A stretch of DNA of 64,000 nt from AB-629-J13 sp964518835 (GCA_964518835.1 CAZFKU010000002.1:16351-80350), one strand, 5' to 3'; positions 33,244 through 42,522 are shown, counted from the first letter of the stretch. The notes: generated from the letters alone by a model not told the origin. Numbers and translations are program-made.

Positions 33244-34455
33244 ATGACTACCCTTTGGGCTACAATAATTGTAATTGGTGTTTTAGTTTTTGTCCATGAA
33301 CTGGGGCACTACCTTGCGGCACGTTCTGTTGGAGTTCGAGTAGAACGGTTCTCAGTTGGTTTTCCCCCAAGATTTATTACATTCACTTCAATTAGCGGAG
33401 GTTGGTTAATTCAACTGTATTTCTTTTATTTTTCCTCTGGAAAAAAATTAAAATGGCAGGTTGTCTGGAAGAAAAAAGTTTTAATGCCTGAAAAAACAGG
33501 TACCGGTACAGAATACTGTATAGCATTAATTCCTCTGGGAGGCTATGTAAAGATGGCAGGAATTATTGATGAAAGCATGGACACAACCATCACACATGAG
33601 CCTGATGAATTTATGAGCAAATCATTTTTATCCCAGGTATTTGTCATGAGTGCCGGGGTTATCATGAATATTCTTCTGGCGTTCATTATTTATACAGGGC
33701 TTTCCTTTCATTTTGGGAAACCGGTTGAAAATCCGCCCACAGTTGTGTCCCAACTGGTGGACGAAATGCCTGCAAAAGAAGCGGGGATTTTGCCCGGAGA
33801 TAAAATAATTTCAGTAAATGGAGAATCAGTTGAGAATTGGAAAGACATGGTACAACACATCCACAGTCTTCCCGAAGAACAAATAGGATTGGAAATAAAC
33901 CGTGATGGTAATTTGATTACGAAACGATTTAAAACAACATCAACAGTTATTCAAACTGTGTCAGGAATGGATACAGTCGGTTTTATAGGTATTGGTCCTG
34001 CAATTCAATTTTATGATTTTTTCTTGCGATTATATTACATATCGGATATTGATATAAATATTTTTCAGGCATCCCTTTCAGGAATTAATTCTACAATGAG
34101 TGGATTTGGGCTCATAGTCATGTCAATTAAAATGTTAATATCAAGAGAAGCTTCCATAAAAGAATTGGGGGGACCGATCATGATTGCCCAGTTAGCAGGA
34201 GAGACAGCCAAAGCCGGATTGCCTTCATTATTATCTTTCATGGCACTGATCAGTATTAACCTGGCGTTTTTAAATATCCTTCCCATCCCCGGATTGGATG
34301 GTGGGCATATTTTTATTACAGTTATTCAGGCAATTATTCGTAAACCATTAAGTATAAAAACACGAATGATCTTTCAGCAAATCGGTATGGCAATCCTTTT
34401 ATTGCTCATGATTACTGTTCTATACAATGATATCGGTCGGCTGTTCACAAACTAA
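33244..34455 (+). CDS. rseP: RseP-type site-2 intramembrane zinc protease (M50)
   Basis: Cleaves membrane-bound anti-sigma factors or signal peptides. HELGH (H18, E19, H22) and the third ligand in LDGGH lie in membrane helices. One PDZ domain is visible (DEMPAKEAGILPGDKIISVN). Between the HELGH helix and the IPLGGYVKM motif there is an extra stretch of about 35 residues (about 48-85) with a hydrophobic patch, LIQLYFFYF. GIIDESMD is the FCB-type sequence after GGYVKM. It follows dxr and overlaps convergent DUF3108 by 11 bases. Confidence 0.94.
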   Translation: MTTLWATIIVIGVLVFVHELGHYLAARSVGVRVERFSVGFPPRFITFTSISGGWLIQLYFFYFSSGKKLKWQVVWKKKVLMPEKTGTGTEYCIALIPLGGYVKMAGIIDESMDTTITHEPDEFMSKSFLSQVFVMSAGVIMNILLAFIIYTGLSFHFGKPVENPPTVVSQLVDEMPAKEAGILPGDKIISVNGESVENWKDMVQHIHSLPEEQIGLEINRDGNLITKRFKTTSTVIQTVSGMDTVGFIGIGPAIQFYDFFLRLYYISDIDINIFQASLSGINSTMSGFGLIVMSIKMLISREASIKELGGPIMIAQLAGETAKAGLPSLLSFMALISINLAFLNILPIPGLDGGHIFITVIQAIIRKPLSIKTRMIFQQIGMAILLLLMITVLYNDIGRLFTN

Positions 34456-35176
34456 ATGATGTCAGTTTTAAGTTCATTGTTCCATATTTAAGTTTTACCA
34501 ATATCTGTACCGGAATTCTGCGGAGGTCCTCACTGAACCAAATGGTCATATCTCCTTCATTCCTGAGAAGTGTTTTTCCATCTTTAAATGGTTTAATCAC
34601 GAGACACTTAAATATTCCCGCAGGAACGGTTATGGATTCAACCTTATCTACATACAGCTGAAAATTCGTAAACGAATTGTTATCAAATGTAACCATTTTT
34701 AGGGTTTCCTCCAGAACCAGGGGAATGGTTCTTAAATAGTAAAACAGCGAATAAGGATCAAAAACAATTTCGGATATATGTATTGAATCATTATTCACAA
34801 CAGCAAGTGAATCACCGTAAAAAAGTTCTGTTTGAGAATTTTTTCTATAGTTTCCCTGTCTGATTGACTTTACCTGTCGATGAACAAATAATCCCTCAAT
34901 ATCAATCCATGAATCCACCCTGTCCCTTATTTTAAACAATCTGTCTGCGAATGATCCTGTCCGGGCTGAGTATTGAATGTGAAATGATGGAATGTTATTC
35001 ACTGTGTCCAAAGAAACGATTTTTAATGCCGCTGTCCCGGCGGGAATAAAATTAAATTTAGCTGTGTAATTAAGAGTTTCACCAACCCTGAAAGGAAAAT
35101 CATTTCCATAAATTCCACAGGAAAAGCAAAGTGAAAACAAAATGAAGGGAATTCTAAACTTTGATTGATGAATCAT
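34445..35176 (-). CDS. DUF3108 domain periplasmic protein
   Basis: A 243-residue exported protein with a signal peptide (about 1-24, ending CGIYGN). The family features are FRVGETLNYTAKFNFIPAGTA at the N-terminus and VPAGIFKCLVIKP in the middle, ending in a beta-rich IPVQILVKLKYGTM stretch. DUF3108 proteins are predicted envelope proteins of unknown role. It overlaps the tsaC stop by four bases, so it is the last gene of the lpxL-tsaC-DUF3108 unit, and overlaps rseP convergently by 11 bases. Confidence 0.85.
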   Translation of the reverse strand: MIHQSKFRIPFILFSLCFSCGIYGNDFPFRVGETLNYTAKFNFIPAGTAALKIVSLDTVNNIPSFHIQYSARTGSFADRLFKIRDRVDSWIDIEGLFVHRQVKSIRQGNYRKNSQTELFYGDSLAVVNNDSIHISEIVFDPYSLFYYLRTIPLVLEETLKMVTFDNNSFTNFQLYVDKVESITVPAGIFKCLVIKPFKDGKTLLRNEGDMTIWFSEDLRRIPVQILVKLKYGTMNLKLTSFSL

Positions 35177-35745
35177 CTGATTATTTTTAATGTTTTATCC
35201 ATAAGTTTATAAATTCTGGACCCTTTTGAATCAGGAAGTTGTCCTTCATCTACCAGTAAATCGATTTGATTTCCAAATTGTTTCATAATTTCGTTTGCAT
35301 CATTTAAAGGGATTTTTCCTGTTCGATTTACGCTGGTGGTTGTAATGGGGTAATTTAATGTTTGAACAAGGTTTTTTCCAAAAGGATGATTCGGAATACG
35401 AATTCCCACAGAACAATCCGTACCAAAAATTTCTGAGCAAAGTGCTCTCCTTTTAGCTGGGACGATTATGGTGTTTGCACCTCCAAGTTTTTGTGATAAA
35501 ATATTCTCTTCTTCCCCTGATAATTCAGATATTTTAAATGCCATGTTCATGTCGCTGACCAAAACACTCATGGGACCCTTACGGTTTTTAATTTTATTTA
35601 TTTTTTCGATAACGTTGCTATTGGAAGCATCTCCCCCAAATCCGTATAAAGTGTCGGTAGGATAAACTATGATGCCGCCAGATTTAATTATTTTAATTGC
35701 AGAGGACATTGCCTCTGGAGATTGAGATGAAATGCGAAGACTCAT
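35173..35745 (-). CDS. tsaC: L-threonylcarbamoyladenylate synthase (YrdC/Sua5 domain)
   Basis: Makes threonylcarbamoyl-AMP for the t6A37 modification of ANN-decoding tRNAs. The YrdC domain covers the whole 190 residues: GGIIVYPTDTLYGFGGDA, IKNRKGPMSVLVSD and VGIRIPNHPF, with TTSVNRTG near the C-terminal third. The length fits a TsaC without the Sua5 extension. The start overlaps the acyltransferase stop by one base and its stop overlaps DUF3108. Confidence 0.95.
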   Translation of the reverse strand: MSLRISSQSPEAMSSAIKIIKSGGIIVYPTDTLYGFGGDASNSNVIEKINKIKNRKGPMSVLVSDMNMAFKISELSGEEENILSQKLGGANTIIVPAKRRALCSEIFGTDCSVGIRIPNHPFGKNLVQTLNYPITTTSVNRTGKIPLNDANEIMKQFGNQIDLLVDEGQLPDSKGSRIYKLMDKTLKIIR

Positions 35746-36605
35746 TAATTAGGCGGTGGTGTTTTCCAGCGGTTGTGCCACCAGAAATACTGTTCCGGGT
35801 GGATACGAATTTCATTTTCTAACAATTGGGTGTACGCTTGAGTGAAAGTTTTGGTATTTTTCAGTGAGTTTTTGGGGATATCAGAAAATTTAATCAGGAA
35901 TTTGTTATGTCCTTCTTTACTGCAGACTCCAAACACAGGAATGGATCCTTTCCGTTGAAAAAACCGGGCAGCCCCCTTTGGTGTTGATGAAAGGATATTA
36001 AAGAATCGAACAAACACACCCCTTCCTTTTGCGTCTTGGTCACTTACTAAACCTAAAATTTCCCCTCTATCCAGGACATTATTCATTTTATTCATAGAGT
36101 CATACCTGAACACATGTTTTATCCCACTCCACTCCCTTTTTTTTGTGAAAAATTGATGAGCCCCTTTGTTTTTTTGTATATGAGCTACACCGGTCATTGG
36201 ATAATTCTGTTTCCCAAACCAAGCAACAATACATTCCCAGAATCCAAAATGTCCTGAGATATACAATACACCTTTTTTTTTCCTTATGGCTTTATCCACC
36301 ACACTTTTATTTTGAACTTCTATATTTGTTTGTTCAAAAGATTCAGGAAATCCAAGAAAAAATAGGAACTGTTCCAAAACGAAAGCATAACATTTTTTTA
36401 ATAAAAGTATTTTCCATTTCAATGATTTTTCCGGAAATGCTTTGCTTATATTTTTTAATGCCATTGATTTCCTGACAGGAATATAATGGAAAGCAAATCC
36501 TCCTATTTTTTGTGCCCAGATAATCCTTTCAGATGGATTCATTCTACGGGCTATGTAGCTCAGGAAATGAAGAAGGGAAAAAATTATTCGTTCATTTAGT
36601 TTCAT
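35745..36605 (-). CDS. Lipid A acyltransferase (LpxL/HtrB family)
   Basis: Inner-membrane late acyltransferase that adds secondary acyl chains to lipid A. The HX4E active site is H119 and E124 in ISGHFGFWE. The N-terminal membrane segment is weak (about 6-20). The RKGSIPVFGV and HPEQYFWWHNRWKTPP motifs near the C-terminus are characteristic. It has 286 residues. It heads a minus-strand operon converging on the lipid A block. The 70-base gap to the divergent nfeD must hold both promoters. Confidence 0.93.
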   Translation of the reverse strand: MKLNERIIFSLLHFLSYIARRMNPSERIIWAQKIGGFAFHYIPVRKSMALKNISKAFPEKSLKWKILLLKKCYAFVLEQFLFFLGFPESFEQTNIEVQNKSVVDKAIRKKKGVLYISGHFGFWECIVAWFGKQNYPMTGVAHIQKNKGAHQFFTKKREWSGIKHVFRYDSMNKMNNVLDRGEILGLVSDQDAKGRGVFVRFFNILSSTPKGAARFFQRKGSIPVFGVCSKEGHNKFLIKFSDIPKNSLKNTKTFTQAYTQLLENEIRIHPEQYFWWHNRWKTPPPN

Positions 36606-36675
36606 TGTGGTGTCGTAATTTGTTAGAATCTAAGGTAAATTCTTACATTGTAAAATTTCTTTTAAGAATGACTTT

Positions 36676-38040
36676 ATGTACATTAAATCACTGAGATTTA
36701 TTCTTTTGATATCTGTTTTGGCTTCAACGTGGGCTGCCAAAATTGTTTATGTTGTGCCTATCCAGGGGACGATTGACCTTGGACTACCGCCATTTATTGA
36801 AAGGGTAATTTCTACCGCAGAAGATGAAAATGCAGAAGGTGTTATATTTGATATAGACACATTTGGTGGTCGGGTGGATGCCGCCACTCAAATTAAAGAT
36901 GCACTTCTTGACGCAAATCTGATGACTGTTGCATTTATCAATCGCCGTGCAATCTCTGCAGGAGCTTTGATTTCTCTCTCCTGTGAAAAAATATTTATGA
37001 CCGGAGGAGGTACAATAGGAGCTGCAACAGCAGTGGATATGTCCGGAAAAAAAGGATCTGAGAAAGTTATTAGTTACATGCGGGAAGAAATGGCATCTAC
37101 TGCAGAAAAAAGGGAAAGAAATATTGAAATAGCAAAAGGAATGGTGGATGAAGATTTATTTTTCACTCATTTGGTATTGGATGGTGATTCCGTTTTGGTA
37201 GATGACCTGGAAGGCAGAAAAGAAGGAAAACTAATTACCCTCACTACAGAACTAGCAATTAAGTATGGAATGGCAGATGAATCAACCGAGACGCTGGAAG
37301 GAGTCCTGAACATTCTTGGTTTAGAAGATGCTGAGGTCAGGAATGCATCTGTAAACTGGTCTGAAAACATTGTCCGTTTTTTAACTGATCCGGTGGTGGC
37401 TTCTTTGCTCATGACTTTTGGTTTTTTGGGGATTCTTTTTGAACTTCAAAGTCCCGGCTGGGGAATCCCTGGCACCTTTGGCGCTATTTGTTTGGTGTTG
37501 TCTTTGGGTGCGTCTGCAATAGCCGAACTAGCTACAATGACTGATTTACTGATTATTTTGGTTGGTTTAACCCTTCTTTTTATTGAAGGATTTTTAATTC
37601 CCGGTTTTGGAATCGCTGGTATTTCTGGAATTGTAGTGTTGTTATGGGGAATATATAAACTATTAATCCCTGATCATCCCGTTTCTGACGAAGTTTATTC
37701 TCGTGCATTGGATGGGTTTACCATTGGGATTCTTGGCGGAATTATTGCTTTATTTTTGCTTTTCAGATTGATGATAAAAACTAAGTTTTGGCATAAACTC
37801 ACTTCTCCCGGAGCGGAAAGTAAAGAAGCCGGCTACACAGTTTCCATAGGGTTGGAAGACTATGTGGGGAAATCAGGTAAAACAGTTTCAGATCTTCGTC
37901 CATCCGGATGGATCAATGTTGAAAACCAAAAAATATTTGTTGTAACCGAAGGTGAATTTGTAGAAAAAAATCAGCAGGTAAAGATTTTATCCGTGGACGG
38001 GAATCGGGTAGTTGTCAGAGTTAATTCAATTGAAAAATAG
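36676..38040 (+). CDS. NfeD membrane serine protease (ClpP-class)
   Basis: Long-type NfeD of 454 residues. It has a signal peptide (1-about 20), then a ClpP-like domain with VYVVPIQGTIDLGL, DIDTFGGRVDAA and nucleophile S94 in RRAISAGALISLSC. K130 is the likely catalytic lysine by comparison with archaeal NfeD. Four or five membrane helices span about 230-360, followed by a C-terminal OB-fold (GKSGKTVSDLRPSGWINVEN). It is followed nine bases later by floA, its usual partner (1510-N protease acting on SPFH/stomatin substrates). Confidence 0.94.
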   Translation: MYIKSLRFILLISVLASTWAAKIVYVVPIQGTIDLGLPPFIERVISTAEDENAEGVIFDIDTFGGRVDAATQIKDALLDANLMTVAFINRRAISAGALISLSCEKIFMTGGGTIGAATAVDMSGKKGSEKVISYMREEMASTAEKRERNIEIAKGMVDEDLFFTHLVLDGDSVLVDDLEGRKEGKLITLTTELAIKYGMADESTETLEGVLNILGLEDAEVRNASVNWSENIVRFLTDPVVASLLMTFGFLGILFELQSPGWGIPGTFGAICLVLSLGASAIAELATMTDLLIILVGLTLLFIEGFLIPGFGIAGISGIVVLLWGIYKLLIPDHPVSDEVYSRALDGFTIGILGGIIALFLLFRLMIKTKFWHKLTSPGAESKEAGYTVSIGLEDYVGKSGKTVSDLRPSGWINVENQKIFVVTEGEFVEKNQQVKILSVDGNRVVVRVNSIEK

Positions 38041-38049
38041 GAGTATATC

Positions 38050-39060
38050 ATGCTTACTTATGTGACATTAGTTTTAGTTATTTTATTTGTTCTGGTATTT
38101 TTTTATTTTGTACCAGTGGGGCTGTGGATTCAGGCTATTGTGAGTCTTGGATTAGGTCGCATTACCATCATTGATTTGATCCGCATGCGTTTGAGAAAAA
38201 TACCTCCACGTCTTGTTGTGGATGCTATAATTAATTTGCACAAAGCCGGTTTGGAAGCTATTTCCACCAGTATGATGGAAACGCATTTTCTCGCAGGAGG
38301 TAATGTTTCGAATGTTGCTTTTTCGATGATTGCAGCAAACAAGGCAAACATCCCATTGGAGTTTGAGGCTTCCACAGCTATTGATCTTGCAGGGCGTGAT
38401 ATTAAAACCGCCGTAGAAACATCTGTTTATCCCAAGGTAATTGATGCTCCTGCAGCAGGGACATTAGCAGCAGTTGCCAAAGACGGGATTGAGGTTAAAG
38501 CCCGTGCCCGTGTTACTGTGCGGACTAATATCCCCGGACTTGTGGGAGGTGCAACCGATGAAACGATAATTGCACGGGTGGGTGAAGGAATTGTGAGCGC
38601 TATCGGATCATCAGGTTCATACAAGGACGTGCTGGAAAATCCTGACTCAATATCAAAGTTTGTTTTGGAAAAAGGGCTGGATGCAGGTACTGCTTTCGAG
38701 ATCCTGAGTATTGATATTGCTGATGTGGACGTGGGGAAAAATATTGGCGCTCATTTACAGGCAGATCAGGCAGAAGCGGACCTTCGTGTAGCTCAGGCTC
38801 GGGCAGAAACCCGACGGGCTATGGCTGTTGCCGAGGAACAGGAAATGAAGGCAAGAACTCAGAAAATGCGTGCCAAGGTAGTAGAATCTGAGGCAGAAGT
38901 TCCATTGGCAATGGCTCAAGCATTTCGTGAAGGGAAATTAGGAGTTTTTGATTATGTAAACATGCGTAATGTTCAGGCAGATACGGATATGAGGGAATCC
39001 ATATCCGGAGGCAAGGACATGAAATCTACCGAAGCTCCAGAGAAGAGGGATGAGGATTAA
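38050..39060 (+). CDS. floA: Flotillin-like protein FloA (SPFH/UPF0365)
   Basis: Membrane-microdomain scaffold of 336 residues. There is an N-terminal hydrophobic hairpin (about 1-40), then a UPF0365 core (RMRLRKIPPRLVVDAIINLH and LAGRDIKTAVETSVYPKVID). A charged Ala/Glu/Arg-rich helix (about 235-300) follows, as in flotillins. Its pairing with the NfeD protease upstream is a widely conserved two-gene system. The next gene begins directly after its stop. A ribosome site AGGAG precedes the start. Confidence 0.95.
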   Translation: MLTYVTLVLVILFVLVFFYFVPVGLWIQAIVSLGLGRITIIDLIRMRLRKIPPRLVVDAIINLHKAGLEAISTSMMETHFLAGGNVSNVAFSMIAANKANIPLEFEASTAIDLAGRDIKTAVETSVYPKVIDAPAAGTLAAVAKDGIEVKARARVTVRTNIPGLVGGATDETIIARVGEGIVSAIGSSGSYKDVLENPDSISKFVLEKGLDAGTAFEILSIDIADVDVGKNIGAHLQADQAEADLRVAQARAETRRAMAVAEEQEMKARTQKMRAKVVESEAEVPLAMAQAFREGKLGVFDYVNMRNVQADTDMRESISGGKDMKSTEAPEKRDED

Positions 39061-39561
39061 ATGGAAGGAATTGGATACTGGTTAATTATTGCAGCATTGT
39101 ACCTGTTGTCATCCATAATGAAAAAACGGAAACAGCAGACTACCCGCCGTAAATTGAACCAGGAGGACTCAGTTCCGGATTCTGAACAAAAACAATCCCC
39201 AGTGAAATCAGATTTTCTACAAAACCTGTTTGGTGATATTAAGGAAATGGTTGAGGGATCAGAGTTAGTACCTGAGCAGGTAAAAGATGATTTTGTGACT
39301 CCTGAGTCAGACGGATCGTTTCAGTATGAACCGGAACAAACTACTATCCCGGAACCGATCGAATCCGATGAACCTGAATTTGAAGATTTTGGAAAGAAAG
39401 TGCCTGAATCAATCCGTGGAAAATATCAATATTGGGAAGGAGAGAAAATCAGCCACTACCATCTAAGTCCAATATTAAAGGATATGCACAATCTCAAACA
39501 AGCAATTGTACTTAAAGAAATTTTGGATAAACCACGAGCTATGAGAAGGGAAATCCGTTAG
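39061..39561 (+). CDS. Small membrane-anchored protein of the nfeD-floA unit
   Basis: Not a named family. It has 166 residues: an N-terminal helix (YWLIIAALYLLSSIM), a positive stop KKRKQQTTRRK and a long acidic Pro/Glu-rich linker (about 35-125). A short conserved-looking C-terminal helix, LKQAIVLKEILDKPRAMRR, resembles a tail I recall at the end of several bacterial hypothetical proteins. The ATG follows the floA TAA with no spacer, and its end overlaps coaE convergently by four bases. Likely an accessory of the NfeD/flotillin membrane system (inference). Confidence 0.65.
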   Translation: MEGIGYWLIIAALYLLSSIMKKRKQQTTRRKLNQEDSVPDSEQKQSPVKSDFLQNLFGDIKEMVEGSELVPEQVKDDFVTPESDGSFQYEPEQTTIPEPIESDEPEFEDFGKKVPESIRGKYQYWEGEKISHYHLSPILKDMHNLKQAIVLKEILDKPRAMRREIR

Positions 39562-40151
39562 ACCAGTTTATCGTAAATTTCCTTTACCTGTTCCTTTAGA
39601 ACTTTTTCTGTAGTGTTATTATGGATGACGAAATCAGCCATTCGTACTTTTGTTTCACAAGGCCACTGTAAATCTATTCTTCTCATAATATCTTCCCGTG
39701 AAAGATTTTCTTTTTTAATGGATCGTTCCATCCGAATAAACAATTTTGCTGTAACAACAATGATATAGTCCAAGTGAGTATCCAACCCGGATTCATAGAT
39801 CAATGCACCATCTACCATAAAAAATGAAGCTTTGTTTTTGGAAGATATTTTATCGAATTCATCGTCTATTTTTTCGAAAATGTGAGGATGAATTATAGAA
39901 TTCAGGTTCATTTGGTGATATTCATCCTGAAAACTCACTTTTGCCAACTTCACCCGGTCTATTTTCCCGGAATTATCCAGGATGTCCGATCCGAATTCAG
40001 CCATTAAATCATTTTGAATTATCGGGGAAGTATCCAGAAGCTTTTTTGCTTCTCGATCAGCATCAAAAATATATGCACCTAATTTTTTAAATGCCTTTGC
40101 AGCAGCACTTTTTCCCACACCCATTCCACCTGTGAGTCCGGTTTTCATCAT
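39558..40151 (-). CDS. coaE: Dephospho-CoA kinase
   Basis: Last step of coenzyme A synthesis. The P-loop TGGMGVGKSAAAK is at 7-19. FDADREAKKLLD and the IIHPHIFEKID segment are typical, and LIYESGLDTHLDYIIVV matches the CoaE core. It has 197 residues. The ATG overlaps the adk stop by four bases (ATGATG; either Met could initiate). Confidence 0.95.
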   Translation of the reverse strand: MMKTGLTGGMGVGKSAAAKAFKKLGAYIFDADREAKKLLDTSPIIQNDLMAEFGSDILDNSGKIDRVKLAKVSFQDEYHQMNLNSIIHPHIFEKIDDEFDKISSKNKASFFMVDGALIYESGLDTHLDYIIVVTAKLFIRMERSIKKENLSREDIMRRIDLQWPCETKVRMADFVIHNNTTEKVLKEQVKEIYDKLV

Positions 40152-40714
40152 GACGTTTTCAAAGCCTCGATTATTCGGTCCGTTATTTCGGGAATTGTCC
40201 CAATGCCATTTACATTTTTAACTAAATCCCTTTTTTTATAATAGTTTAGCATAGGTGCTGTTTGTTCCCAATAGATTTTTTGTCGGCGTTTAATTACTTC
40301 AGGTGTATCATCGCTTCTCCCGGAATTTTTGCCTCTAAGCACAAGTCGATTTACTAATTCATCTTCATCAGCCATAAGACTGATCACTGAATTTAACCGA
40401 TGATGGAGGTGAATCAGTATTTCATCAAATCCTTCAGCTTGAGGGATTGTCCGGGGGAATCCATCCAATAGATACCCAGGGGAACAATCTGCTCTAGAAA
40501 GCCGGAGTTCCATCATTTTTAGCAGGATTTCATCGGGAACCAGTTTTCCTGCATCCATGAAAGATTGAGCCTCTTTACCGATATGAGATTCAGATTCCAC
40601 CTCTCCTCTCAAAATGTCTCCGGTGGACAGGTGAATGATATGAAAATATTCTTTAAGCCTATCGGCTTGAGTTCCTTTTCCTACTCCTGGAGGACCTAAA
40701 AGAATTAGTCGCAT
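40148..40714 (-). CDS. adk: Adenylate kinase (short-LID form)
   Basis: Interconverts ATP + AMP and 2 ADP. The P-loop GPPGVGKGTQA is at 7-17. HLSTGDILRGEV and LLDGFPRTIPQAEGFD are canonical. The LID is short (LVLRGKNSGRSDDTPEVIKR), without the zinc-type cysteines, giving 188 residues. It lies 12 bases after nupC and is coupled to coaE, linking nucleotide and CoA metabolism with the nucleoside-salvage genes upstream. Confidence 0.96.
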   Translation of the reverse strand: MRLILLGPPGVGKGTQADRLKEYFHIIHLSTGDILRGEVESESHIGKEAQSFMDAGKLVPDEILLKMMELRLSRADCSPGYLLDGFPRTIPQAEGFDEILIHLHHRLNSVISLMADEDELVNRLVLRGKNSGRSDDTPEVIKRRQKIYWEQTAPMLNYYKKRDLVKNVNGIGTIPEITDRIIEALKTS

Positions 40715-40726
40715 TTTTGTAATTGT

Positions 40727-41947
40727 TTAAATAAGTATTCCAGCAATGGTAGCAGTCAGCCACGACGCTAAAACTCCTCCTATCATTGCTTTCAAAGCAA
40801 GTTTTGCTAAATCTTTCCTTCGTTCCGGAGCAATTCCGCCAATGCCTCCTATTTGGATTCCGATGGAACCAAAATTTGCAAAACCGCACAAAGCATAGCT
40901 GGCGATTATTGCCGTACGGTCTGAAATTGCCTCCTCCAATCTTAAATCTCTCAGGTTACTATAAGCAATCAATTCTGTAAAAATTATTTTTTCACCCATC
41001 AGTGTCCCCATTACACCTGCTTCATCCCAGGACACTCCCATTGTCCATGCCAGTGGTTTGAAAAAAAATCCGAATATCATTTCCAGAGAGAGTCCTGCAA
41101 ATCCCAGAAGATAATTGACCAATGCGATAGCAGATACAAATGCAACAATCATGGCTGCTACATTTGCCGCTAATTTCATTCCGGCGGTGGCACCTTGGGA
41201 TAAGGCTTCCAAAGCATTGTCATCCGTTTTTGGTATGTTTATTTTAACTTCTCCCATCGTTTCCGACTCCTCAGTTTCCGGTAGAATAATTTTAGCAATA
41301 ACCATTGCCGCCGGAGCACTCATGATAGAGGCAGCCAGTAAATGCCCTGCAATCCCGGGGATATCTCCAAGCATGGTGACATAAATTGCCATCACTCCAC
41401 CGGCAATAGTGGCAAATCCGCCGGTCATCACTGCCATGAGTTCCGAGCGGGTCATGGAATGGATAAAGGGTCTCACCATGAGGGGAGCTTCGGTTTGGCC
41501 TACAAAAATATTGGCGGAAATGCTCAGGGTCTCAGAACCGCTAGTCCCCATCGTTTTTTGCATGATTCGGGCTATCCATTTCACAATGATTTGAATTATA
41601 CCAAAATGATAAAATACCGCCATCAGAGCGGAGAAAAAAATGATAGTGGGTAAAGCTCGAAATGCAAAATTAACCAAGGCGGAATGATATCCTACATCCG
41701 TAATAAAAGATTTGAAAAGGAAATCACTTCCAGCGTCAGAAAAGCTGATCAATTTTTTTACTGTTTTATCGAAAAATCCAAAAAAAGGAGGACCCAGAGG
41801 TGTTTTTAAAATAAGCAGTGCAAGGAATAGCTGAATTCCCAACCCCCATCCAACTATTCTGAGGTTTATTTTTCTGCGATTATTGGAAAGGGAATAAGCT
41901 ATAACCAAAAGGACGATAATCCCTAGAAACCCTGTAAATTGATTCAT
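40727..41947 (-). CDS. nupC: Concentrative nucleoside transporter (NupC/CNT)
   Basis: Cation-coupled nucleoside importer. The chosen start (ATG 41947, MNQFTGFLGIIVLLV) gives 406 residues. CNT signatures are GQTEAPLMVRPF, then TRSELMAVMTGGFATIAGG and CGFANFGSIGIQIGG, with about eight to ten helices. A longer frame to 41983 runs back into tdk but lacks support. The ribosome site GGAGG lies inside tdk. Together with tdk and cdd it forms a pyrimidine nucleoside uptake and salvage unit. Confidence 0.95.
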   Translation of the reverse strand: MNQFTGFLGIIVLLVIAYSLSNNRRKINLRIVGWGLGIQLFLALLILKTPLGPPFFGFFDKTVKKLISFSDAGSDFLFKSFITDVGYHSALVNFAFRALPTIIFFSALMAVFYHFGIIQIIVKWIARIMQKTMGTSGSETLSISANIFVGQTEAPLMVRPFIHSMTRSELMAVMTGGFATIAGGVMAIYVTMLGDIPGIAGHLLAASIMSAPAAMVIAKIILPETEESETMGEVKINIPKTDDNALEALSQGATAGMKLAANVAAMIVAFVSAIALVNYLLGFAGLSLEMIFGFFFKPLAWTMGVSWDEAGVMGTLMGEKIIFTELIAYSNLRDLRLEEAISDRTAIIASYALCGFANFGSIGIQIGGIGGIAPERRKDLAKLALKAMIGGVLASWLTATIAGILI

Positions 41948-42510
41948 GTTATTTCCTCCGATGAAACAAAACAATTCCTGCATCGAGCTTCGTAGATATC
42001 TGTTTCCCCCACGATAATTTGTTCAGTTTCCTCTGTTTTCCTTTGTGTATAGGATGCCGGTTTACCGCATTGAACACAGATAGCCCGTAATTTGTCCAAA
42101 TAATCTGCTTCACACATCAAAGCAGGCATCGGACCAAACGGGGCACCACGATAGTCTGTATCAAGTCCCGCCGCTATGACCCTTTTTTTATTTTCCGCAA
42201 GGCTTTTACACACATTTATAATATCCTCATGGAAAAATTGAACTTCATCAATTCCAACGACTTCAGCATCATCTGCCAAGCTCAAGATATCATGGACATC
42301 TTTTACCAAGTGTGATTCAAGTTTCAAATTATTATGAGATACAATGTGATTTTCACTATACCGTCCATCAATATGGGGTTTAAAAATGGTAGTTTGCATC
42401 CGGGCGATTTGGGCACGGCGAAGCCGTCTGATCAATTCTTCGGTTTTACCGCTGAACATACATCCGCAAATTACTTCTATCCAACCTGATTCAGATGATT
42501 TTGGACTCAT
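41944..42510 (-). CDS. tdk: Thymidine kinase (type II)
   Basis: Phosphorylates thymidine with ATP. The P-loop GCMFSGKTEELIRRLRRAQ is near residue 16, with the Asp/Glu motif VVGIDEVQFF. A zinc-binding pair is seen in ICVQCGKPASYT and RCRNC. It has 188 residues. The stop and the nupC start overlap by four bases, giving import and phosphorylation coupled expression. Confidence 0.96.
   Translation of the reverse strand: MSPKSSESGWIEVICGCMFSGKTEELIRRLRRAQIARMQTTIFKPHIDGRYSENHIVSHNNLKLESHLVKDVHDILSLADDAEVVGIDEVQFFHEDIINVCKSLAENKKRVIAAGLDTDYRGAPFGPMPALMCEADYLDKLRAICVQCGKPASYTQRKTEETEQIIVGETDIYEARCRNCFVSSEEIT
41955..41959 (-). promoter_or_regulatory. Ribosome binding site choosing the nupC start
   Basis: On the minus strand GGAGG lies seven bases before ATG 41947, within the end of tdk. 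It favours this start over the 12-residue-longer frame. Confidence 0.7.
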
Positions 42511-42522
42511 TAGTTCTCTTTT

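Noticed and set aside
40148..40714. Truncated adenylate kinase
   Set aside because: The short LID form of about 185-190 residues is a normal variant with all catalytic motifs.
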